Source of the DNA: an uncultured Clostridia bacterium
GTDB lineage: Bacteria > Bacillota > Clostridia > Christensenellales > CAG-917
Reading direction: 5' to 3'
Assembly (NCBI GenBank): GCA_947165815.1
Contig: CAMVBZ010000005.1
Coordinates: 1 to 33,979 of the forward strand
DNA: 33,979 bases
Every line of letters starts with the position of its first letter. The first letter of the stretch is position 1. A program made the position numbers and the translations under genes. Below, piece after piece: positions 28,001-33,979 of the stretch. Under the pieces are notes generated by a model, which saw nothing but the letters and a program-made list of their open reading frames with translations, was not told the DNA's origin and did not search any database.

Positions 28001-29848
28001 AGTGATAAGATATATAGTTTCACTGTTCTCAATTTGTGGATCACCTGTATTGTCTATCCAATACCATGTGGTTTTTTCAACTGAGAAGAATAAATCTCTA
28101 TCCCATACAGTATATACTGCAATAGGAACAAGTTTGTTATCGCCATAGAAAGACTCATCGTTTGTAACATGTCCTTCATAGACATAAACATATAATGAAA
28201 AATCATCAGCATCTTCTTTTAGAGCGGCTAATGTAGTTGCACCTGATGGATTAACTAATCTTAGTGTGATATTTTGTTCTTCAACATATAGTGTTGAGAG
28301 ATATGTTAATTCATTATATGACTTTTCTATAGTATATAATGAAGAATCCCAACCCATAACGTTGAATGCAACATCCTCAACAGGTTCATAGTTAATATCA
28401 ATACCACCATCTAGTACATCACCCACAAGTTTATAATAATCTCCAGTAAGTGTGTTGTAACCAGTAACTGGAATAGGCCAATCACCATTAATTTTATCAG
28501 GAACAACTCCTGCTATTAAGTTTGCTCCAAACTTATTGTTTGAAGAATTATTCTCAATGACATAAATTTGTTCTGTTAAAGCACTAATATCTGGAACTGC
28601 TCTATTAATAGTAAAGTCAGCATACATATTGGATTTTGGGAGATAGTTATCATTTACAGTAAATACTGCTGTGATTTCATAATCCCCTGCATTGACCATC
28701 TGGTCAACTGGAACCCATTCAAATTGATCTGTACTATTGTTATACTGATAATACTTAATATTATATTCAACTGTAACACCTTGTGGAAGTGTTCCTGTAA
28801 CTTCATATGCATGAACTTGTCCATCATATGTTACATCTGCATCTGGGAAAGTAATATCAAGTACACTTGCTCTTGCAATAGTTAATGTTGCATGCATATC
28901 TGGAAGATTATTATAGTTTGTTCCTCCATTGAAGTGTGCTGTTACCTCGTATACATCAGCATCTATCTTTCCATTGTTTTCATATGTTACTTCAACACCT
29001 TGTGGAACAGTTCCTGTAACAGCGATGCTTTGGACTTGTCCGTTATAAACAACTGTCTTATCTACAAATGATAAACCTTGGATATCAGACTTGAGAATTG
29101 TAAGAGTTGCAGTCATATCTTGGATAGCATTGTGGTTTGCATCTCCTGTGAAATGTGCAACAACTGGATATTGTCCTGCATCTGTCTTTCCATTGTTTTC
29201 ATATGTTACTTCAACACCTTGTGGAAGTGTACCAGAAATAGCAAGAGATTTTGCTGTTCCATCATAAGTAAATTGTCCACCATTTAGAGCAACACCTGTC
29301 ATATCATAATTTGCTTTAGCAACTATAACAGAAACAGGGATATTACGTACTTCGTTAAAATGTGTTGTATCACTTGGTGTGAATTTAACGTGGAATACAT
29401 TAGTTCCTGCATTTCCTACAGATGTTGTTGCTGCTTCTTCCCAACTAAATCCAGTTGGAAGTGCAACGTCTGCAAGTGTTTGTCCATATGTTGCATTCAA
29501 GTTTGCAACTGTTGCAGGCTGAGGTGTTCCCTTTGTAACATTAATTGTTACTTCAATTCCTGTAATAGTTTTGAATGCTGTTGTGTCTGCTGGGGTAAAT
29601 GTGACGTGGAAAATATTAGATCCAACTTCACCAACTGAAGTAGTTAATGGTTCTTCCCAGCTAAATCCTTCTGGAAGCACTACATCTGCAAGCGTTTGCC
29701 CGTATGCTGCTCCAATAGTTGGTACTACGTAATCTGGAATGGAAGGTTCATTGCTTCCTCCACCATTACTCTTGTTACATGCAACGAGTGTCATTGCAAA
29801 CACAAGTACCAAACAAAGGACTAATACTATTGCTAGTTTGTTTTTCAT
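25079..29848 (-). CDS. Large MBG-repeat lipoprotein (about 1589 aa with corrected start)
   Basis: Start at MKNKLAIVLVLC (29848, RBS TGGAGGAA) rather than 29887; lipobox MTLVACNKS; two GQTLADVxLPxGFSWEE repeats, three or more YDG/MBG repeats; Tyr/Asp-rich C-terminal two-thirds. Confidence 0.88.
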   Translation of the reverse strand: MKNKLAIVLVLCLVLVFAMTLVACNKSNGGGSNEPSIPDYVVPTIGAAYGQTLADVVLPEGFSWEEPLTTSVGEVGSNIFHVTFTPADTTAFKTITGIEVTINVTKGTPQPATVANLNATYGQTLADVALPTGFSWEEAATTSVGNAGTNVFHVKFTPSDTTHFNEVRNIPVSVIVAKANYDMTGVALNGGQFTYDGTAKSLAISGTLPQGVEVTYENNGKTDAGQYPVVAHFTGDANHNAIQDMTATLTILKSDIQGLSFVDKTVVYNGQVQSIAVTGTVPQGVEVTYENNGKIDADVYEVTAHFNGGTNYNNLPDMHATLTIARASVLDITFPDADVTYDGQVHAYEVTGTLPQGVTVEYNIKYYQYNNSTDQFEWVPVDQMVNAGDYEITAVFTVNDNYLPKSNMYADFTINRAVPDISALTEQIYVIENNSSNNKFGANLIAGVVPDKINGDWPIPVTGYNTLTGDYYKLVGDVLDGGIDINYEPVEDVAFNVMGWDSSLYTIEKSYNELTYLSTLYVEEQNITLRLVNPSGATTLAALKEDADDFSLYVYVYEGHVTNDESFYGDNKLVPIAVYTVWDRDLFFSVEKTTWYWIDNTGDPQIENSETIYLITIDENTLQMSFYETGEIEYLYVNEAMNKTLSFNKIGDSAPYAYLLFEFEGTYTWETLPQYGAVVGEWRQEDDAVYEYYYNNYYTIGENNYLSLITGEQQYVFGFWEDNGFMGVDGENYVVLSFNVLFDDYNGLWAYFFDEEVDLDVDLSKYEPNIYRMSWEYIGPTTISTEFGHFDVLQDGSLELDYTDANFVYNYMSSPSETGTLYFYEHYIYSAIPFNDENKVSNADYYYDEDSNIMRLWYADGYFTFDVSSYNLGTLTMRVGEIVGWIEFEHNVYSGRNMYGVLSQDGNQRKVFYYLTESYEDIFNGTVEPWLSNISYLSWSIKNGIIALSSYGQDGIYYQVDNKKMLIAYVGENVYSYVRYEYVSEQDHTVVGGERFDFNIILGNKVMVYYYTEGDRDINNDLIWIYSSDAPTKWEYSELGDFIVTYIYEGNWIPYRTYYFVEEDGVKTLEMVQFDMCCCYYGYFYKDIGSFNVELDKWVSVYTTNVVMLGIAGEHQDEAAFIYTFAGKLAEKDILTFAELMNLNPSDASAMEAAGCIGVLNPNGCGWEYDSSDHSYIDVIVYNVKDDDSDDEYLGFYCKGTDLSTIPFGYEVAYVLKDASDGYPYAFFRYPTDESKNAEGYIAADWEAADLSHVWFEASFRNNGYHWTTIEKAGKTYIVEIQSGYPVYVALINGNTIDWRYDPSVVVYTKELDPDDTPDSGDEYTLVFADINGLATVAGVIREVGLSEADIEDAFENGVIDWDGVWTQEGNYIRFMSRNYLFSLVESSVVLGPFDSLVFELDTEHEGEIIPSNYKGTLRVVEQQGSVTYAFGTFFDQVFVIKFDGLYTLEQAIEEFNTGTPVEEDMLPGNLYLLDGEGVFELVYNTDDEQWIIQPVLFDTVWFTRENASVFVKYGDVQIVFSLPDAMQYYSIYQSGTIEDFATVPYYSCYGTWYVDPNNEDRIINLGSDAYPLSVVDREAGELEWEAIP

Positions 29849-29943
29849 AAAATTCCTCCATTTTATAGTATATAAAAAGTTTATCATTTAATTAGTTAAA
29901 TAATATAGGGTGATTTGGGGGTGATTTTTTAAATTTCACATAT

Positions 29944-29971
29944 AAAAAACCCACCATCCGAAGACAGTGGG
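29944..29971 (-). terminator. UUCG-tetraloop terminator downstream of the 296-aa-ORF lipoprotein
   Basis: Same 22-nt hairpin CCCACTGTCTTCGGATGGTGGG as at 25026-25047, followed by T6. Confidence 0.87.
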
Positions 29972-30004
29972 ATATAATTTGACACATTTTTTGATTAAAT
30001 CATA

Positions 30005-30883
30005 TTAATCGTGATAAGTCATTTCTACTTGTTTTGTAGTTTCATCTATTATTTCAAAGTAATATGTTTGGTTACTATATTCAACCTCTATGTTGTTAGC
30101 ATATTCCGTACTTATTTCCCAGAATCCTTCAAAACTATCGAATTCCGTGCATTGTGATGCCCCCTCAAAAGAAGCCTCTATGCCATATTTATAGAATGAT
30201 ACTCCAACATCTCCATACATATTAAATATTCCAACTCCACCATATCCATCCGTAGACCAATAACAAGTCGTTCCTGTTGCAGGAGAAACTGTATTATTTT
30301 TTATCTCATAAACTATGTTTAAAATTACGACTACATTCTCAGATAAACGTGGTCTAGTGCTTGAATTTAAATCACTATCTGTTCTTAAATTTAAGTCAGG
30401 ATTATCTGAAGTAATTCTTGCTTGAGCTTCTGCAAGGGTTAATGTATCTGAATATACTTTGCATTTATATCCTTCTAATCCATCTATTATAACATAGGTA
30501 TTGTTATTATCCGGATTAACTACTACGCCTAATGCTTTAATTTCCTTTGAAACAGTAATTGTTACTTCGATTCCTGTTACCGTTTTATATGTAGCAGTAT
30601 CTGTTGGTGTAAAAGTTACATGGAATGTATTAGTTCCAACATTTCCAACAGATGTACTTAAAGGTTCATCCCAAGTAAAACCTTGTGGAAGTGCTACGTC
30701 TGCAAGGGTTTGTCCAAATTGTGCATTGAGTGTTGGTTTAGTATAATCTGGAGTTTGAAGTTCTTGTGGTACTGGATTATTATTTACTGTTCCACTTCCT
30801 CCATCTTTATTACAAGCTACAAAACATAAAGATAATATTAAAACCAAACTAAATATTGCGAATAATACTATTTTTTTCTTCAT
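30005..30883 (-). CDS. Lipoprotein with one GQTLADV/MBG-like repeat (about 292 aa)
   Basis: MKKKIVLFAIFSLVLILSLCFVACNKD lipobox; FGQTLADVALPQGFTWDEPLSTSVGNVGTNTFHVTFTPTDTATYKTVTGIEVTITV nearly matches the repeat in the large lipoprotein. RBS GGAG fits ATG at 30883 rather than 30895. Confidence 0.85.
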   Translation of the reverse strand: MKKKIVLFAIFSLVLILSLCFVACNKDGGSGTVNNNPVPQELQTPDYTKPTLNAQFGQTLADVALPQGFTWDEPLSTSVGNVGTNTFHVTFTPTDTATYKTVTGIEVTITVSKEIKALGVVVNPDNNNTYVIIDGLEGYKCKVYSDTLTLAEAQARITSDNPDLNLRTDSDLNSSTRPRLSENVVVILNIVYEIKNNTVSPATGTTCYWSTDGYGGVGIFNMYGDVGVSFYKYGIEASFEGASQCTEFDSFEGFWEISTEYANNIEVEYSNQTYYFEIIDETTKQVEMTYHD

Positions 30884-30903
30884 ACTCTTCTCCATTGTAA
30901 CTG

Positions 30904-31362
30904 TTATTTCTCTATAAGCGTTCTCTTCTTTTCTGTGATTATATTAAGACTATCTACTAAAGTTTTTTCAGCACCATCTAAGATTTGGAATGCAAGTGCT
31001 CTACTTTCATAATCTGATCTCTTGTAATTCTCCTCTGCTTCCATTCTCATTGCTGTTGCATCTTCCTTTGCTCTCTTGATAATGTCTGTTTGATCTACCA
31101 TCTCTTTAGATTTTGCTGTTGCATCTGCGACCAATCTATCTGCATATGCTTGTGCATCTGAGATAATTCTAGCCTCGTTTTCTTTGATTTGCTTTGCATC
31201 TGTTACAACAGCTGGGAAGTTAGATCTAAGTCTTGCAATTAAATCTTGCATACGGCTTCTATTAACAATAATATCACTTGGTGAAAATGTTGCCTTTTTT
31301 GCCTTTAATACTTCAGCTTCTAATTCATTTAGTAATGTTTCAAATGTCTCAAATGTGTTCAT
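30904..31362 (-). CDS. DivIVA/V-ATPase-subunit-like coiled-coil protein (152 aa)
   Basis: ARIISDAQAYADRLVADATAKSKEMVDQTDIIKRAKEDATAMRMEAEE coiled coil; position after coaD. Confidence 0.7.
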   Translation of the reverse strand: MNTFETFETLLNELEAEVLKAKKATFSPSDIIVNRSRMQDLIARLRSNFPAVVTDAKQIKENEARIISDAQAYADRLVADATAKSKEMVDQTDIIKRAKEDATAMRMEAEENYKRSDYESRALAFQILDGAEKTLVDSLNIITEKKRTLIEK

Positions 31363-31382
31363 AATCTTGCTTCCTTTTATAA

Positions 31383-32396
31383 TTATTTTTTCTCCACTAT
31401 TTCTTTTACTTTATTTATTGCAGATGGAACTATGCCATCATAATTATTTTCTTTTAATTGCTCTCTACACATTGTAGATGAGATACGCTTTATTGCTTCA
31501 GGTACCTCTACAAACACCGTATTTGCTCCGTGTTCGTCATTGTACTTTTGCATAAGCATTTCATACTCTTTATCTTCATCGTTTCGTATGGAGCGTATTA
31601 GGGCTTTTGCTCTTAATTCCTTATATAATTCACAAGCATATTTTTCTGAGTAAATAACCTCTACTCTGTTTGCTTTTTTGCCAAGCTCTTTTATGCTCTC
31701 TTTTATAATCTCAACTCTTTCATCTGATGTGAAAAAGTATTTCTTTTCTTCGTTAACTAAACAAGCTATGTAGATTTTATCAAACTGTTCTAATGCACTT
31801 TCAACAATGGATAGATGTCCTCTTGTAAATGGGTCAAATGAACCAGTTACTATTCCTACATTAACTTTGTATATAAAATTGAAGGAAACATTGCCCATCT
31901 CTTTCTCTTTGTTAATATAATTAGCAGGTAGCGTTATGTTTAGTTTTTCTTTTGTGTCATGTTCGTAACAAAGTACTCCACCTTCTGCAAGTATGTCTTT
32001 TTCTATAATGCATTTAACTGCCCTTTCTCCTAATAAGCAATGATATGGAGCATCTACAAATATAACATCAAAAGGTTTTGTTACACTTTGTAAATATAGA
32101 AGGTAATCAGACTTAATAACTGTTGTTCCTTCCTCCATTCCTTTTAGGTTCTTATTAATGAGATTAATACTGTCTGGATGATTGTCTACAAATACAACCT
32201 CTTTTGCATATCTAGAATTGGCCTCTATTCCTAAATTTCCTGTTCCTGCAAATAAGTCTAAAACCCTTGCATTCTCAACATAACCTTGTATTACATTGAA
32301 AACAGTTTCCTTAATTCTATCCATTGTTGGACGAATTCTATCATCTTTAGGAATGTTAATAACCCTTCCTCTATACTTTCCAGATATTACTCTCAT
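31383..32396 (-). CDS. rsmD-coaD: Fusion of 16S rRNA m2G966 methyltransferase (RsmD) and phosphopantetheine adenylyltransferase (CoaD)
   Basis: RsmD: MRVISGKYRGRVINIP, RPTMDRIKETVFNVI, VLDLFAGTGNLGIEA, FDVIFVDAPY. CoaD: VGIVTGSFDPFTRGHLSIVESAL, ALIRSIRNDEDKEYE, RISSTMCREQL. One uninterrupted 337-aa ORF. Confidence 0.9.
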   Translation of the reverse strand: MRVISGKYRGRVINIPKDDRIRPTMDRIKETVFNVIQGYVENARVLDLFAGTGNLGIEANSRYAKEVVFVDNHPDSINLINKNLKGMEEGTTVIKSDYLLYLQSVTKPFDVIFVDAPYHCLLGERAVKCIIEKDILAEGGVLCYEHDTKEKLNITLPANYINKEKEMGNVSFNFIYKVNVGIVTGSFDPFTRGHLSIVESALEQFDKIYIACLVNEEKKYFFTSDERVEIIKESIKELGKKANRVEVIYSEKYACELYKELRAKALIRSIRNDEDKEYEMLMQKYNDEHGANTVFVEVPEAIKRISSTMCREQLKENNYDGIVPSAINKVKEIVEKK

Positions 32397-32974
32397 TCTT
32401 CACCACTAAGCTTATTATGTCTTTCTAGTCCGTCTTTGAGTACTCTTCTCTCTGTTACTATTACATCCATTTTGACGTCATGTTCCTCAGTTTCAACCTT
32501 TTCTACAAGTCTGCAATCAAAGGCTATACCTATCTTCTTGCAATCATATTGCTCAAAGAATCTGTCATAATACCCTTTTCCTCTTCCCAGTCTGTTGCAC
32601 TCCTTGTCAAAGGCAACCATAGGCACAATAGCGAGGTCTATATATGGAGCAACTTTTCCTTTTTTAGGTTCTTGTATGCCAAATTCATCCACACCAAATT
32701 CTGTGAATGGATTAATTATTATTGGCTTCATTGAACCATCTGAATAAAGCTTTGGAACACAAACAACTTTTTCAAGTGCCATGGCAAGTCCAATTAGATC
32801 AAAGGTGGAAGGTTCATCCTGCATATTTATATAGATAAATATATTTCTAGCACTTCTAAATGCTTTGCTTGAAATAAGCTCATCTATTATTGCATTAGAT
32901 GCCCATTCCTTTTCTATGTCTGTCATCTTTGCGACACGACTTCTAACCTCTTTTCTAATCTCTGCTTTAGACAT
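32393..32974 (-). CDS. 5-formyltetrahydrofolate cyclo-ligase
   Basis: KAEIRKEVRSRV...; VPMVAFDKECNRLGRGKGYYDRFF; 4-bp overlap with rsmD-coaD. Confidence 0.9.
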   Translation of the reverse strand: MSKAEIRKEVRSRVAKMTDIEKEWASNAIIDELISSKAFRSARNIFIYINMQDEPSTFDLIGLAMALEKVVCVPKLYSDGSMKPIIINPFTEFGVDEFGIQEPKKGKVAPYIDLAIVPMVAFDKECNRLGRGKGYYDRFFEQYDCKKIGIAFDCRLVEKVETEEHDVKMDVIVTERRVLKDGLERHNKLSGEE

Positions 32975-33357
32975 TATTTTAATAATTCCTCTGCTTCTAT
33001 AATCTTTTCTGTTTTAATGAGAATTAATGCCTTGCCATCTTTTCTAGAATATGAGTAAATGTACTCAATATCTATCTTGTTTGCTGCAAGTTTTTCTAAT
33101 GTTTTAGCAAGTTCTCCTGCTTCGTCTGCAACTTCTACTCCAACTAAACTTGTTATTGTAGAAATAAAACCCTTCTCTTGAAGAATCTTTTGTGCCTTTT
33201 CATTGTCTGAAGTGAGCATTCTAACTATGCCGTACTCTGCTGTATCTGCAATATTTAAGCTTTCAATATTGATACCATTAGAGCCTAATGTTTCGATGAT
33301 TGGTAATAATTTTCCTACTTCGTTTTGTGAATATACTGCTAGTTGATTAATTATCAT
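32974..33357 (-). CDS. ACT-domain protein (two ACT repeats)
   Basis: QLAVYSQNEVGKLLPIIETLGSNGINIESLNIADTAEYGIVRMLTSD and a second ACT-like half; start overlaps the next gene (TAATG). Confidence 0.85.
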   Translation of the reverse strand: MIINQLAVYSQNEVGKLLPIIETLGSNGINIESLNIADTAEYGIVRMLTSDNEKAQKILQEKGFISTITSLVGVEVADEAGELAKTLEKLAANKIDIEYIYSYSRKDGKALILIKTEKIIEAEELLK

Positions 33358-33372
33358 AGTTAAATCCTCCCC

Positions 33373-33979
33373 TTATTCAATTACTCTGTTGTCTATAGTT
33401 CTCTTTGTCTTTCCTTCTGAAAGTGGAACTTCTCCAGGAGCACAAAGTGTAATCTTTGCTGCAATACCAATTGCAGATGTTACTTCGTGGTCTACTTTCT
33501 TTCTTAACTTCTCTATATCCTTTACTTGGTCACTGAAGAACTTAGGATTCATTTCTACTCTGATTTCAAGTGTGTCTAATAATCCTTGTCTTTCTACTAC
33601 TAATAAGTAGTGTGAACCGTTTAATTCCTCTATCTTTGTGAGTGCAGATTCGATTTGAGATGGGAATACGTTAACTCCTCTAATGATTAACATATCATCT
33701 GTTCTACCTGTTACTCTGCTCATTCTAACTATTGTTCTTCCACAGTGTGGACATACTCCATGTTGTATTGAACAAAGGTCTCTTGTTCTGTATCTAATGA
33801 GAGGAACTCCTTGCTTTCTTAGTGTTGTAAACACTAATTCACCTCTTACACCATCTGGAACTGGTTCTAATGTTTCTACATCTACAACCTCTGGATAGAA
33901 TAAATCTTCTTGTATGTGTAATTCTTCTGCACCACAGTTCATAGATACTCCAGGACCACTAATCTCACTTAAACCGTAA
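33373..33979 (-). CDS. paaK: Phenylacetate-CoA ligase (PaaK-like) C-terminal part; N-terminus beyond right edge
   Basis: Open through to 33979 (YGLSEISGPGVSMNCGAEELHIQED...), RGELVFTTLRKQGVPLIRYRTRDL, GRTDDMLIIRGVNVFPSQIE. Confidence 0.88.
   Translation of the reverse strand, partial: YGLSEISGPGVSMNCGAEELHIQEDLFYPEVVDVETLEPVPDGVRGELVFTTLRKQGVPLIRYRTRDLCSIQHGVCPHCGRTIVRMSRVTGRTDDMLIIRGVNVFPSQIESALTKIEELNGSHYLLVVERQGLLDTLEIRVEMNPKFFSDQVKDIEKLRKKVDHEVTSAIGIAAKITLCAPGEVPLSEGKTKRTIDNRVIE

Noticed and set aside
28968-29227. Near-identical 40-bp repeat TTTCCATTGTTTTCATATGTTACTTCAACACCTTGTGGAA (two copies)
   Set aside because: Lies within adjacent MBG repeats of the same gene (VTYENNGK); explained by protein repeat duplication.
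29360-29638. Cys-rich 92-aa plus-strand ORF (MCCITWCEFNVEY...)
   Set aside because: Exactly antisense to the MBG-repeat lipoprotein; Cys richness reflects the reverse complement of its biased codons. No RBS or promoter seen.
11-33898. The many other plus-strand ORFs of 60-130 aa in the ORF track
   Set aside because: All are antisense to or contained in long minus-strand genes, with low-complexity antisense composition and no independent signals.
1-33979. CRISPR arrays, restriction-modification or toxin-antitoxin systems
   Set aside because: No regularly spaced direct repeats with unique spacers and no recognisable nuclease, methylase or TA motifs found, other than RsmD.

Overview
Low-GC Bacillota (Clostridia-like) segment; almost all coding is on the minus strand. 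Right end (about 30.9-34 kb): ordinary chromosomal genes, namely a PaaK-type AMP ligase (truncated by the window edge), an ACT-domain protein, 5-formyl-THF cyclo-ligase, an apparent RsmD-CoaD fusion and a DivIVA/ATPase-like coiled coil. Next come two related MBG-repeat lipoproteins with identical UUCG terminators, a plus-strand tRNA-Leu(GAG), and an orphan response regulator with a SARP-like DNA-binding domain. About 20 kb of the left two-thirds is one long apparent operon for a Gram-positive-type T4SS: MBG lipoprotein, VirD4/TraG coupling ATPase, 2482-aa C-terminally membrane-anchored surface protein, T4SS pilin, small lipoprotein, VirB6/TrbL-like channel, PrgI/VirB3-VirB4 fusion, and an unknown 541-aa protein. 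Beyond it lie three more genes homologous to the 541-aa protein (a four-member family; the leftmost runs off the window). The most interesting signal is a shared promoter architecture, (T/G)TG(T/G)(T/G)GCA-type 11-bp direct repeats, exactly 10 bp, then an extended -10 (TGTTATAAT-like). It occurs at four places only: before the T4SS operon and before each of the three stand-alone paralogs. The geometry resembles known SARP operators, and a SARP-type response regulator sits immediately upstream. Hypothesis: a SARP-controlled T4SS regulon with a family of co-regulated putative substrates or accessory proteins. No relaxase or integrase is visible in the window. All assignments are from reading the sequence; no searches were run.
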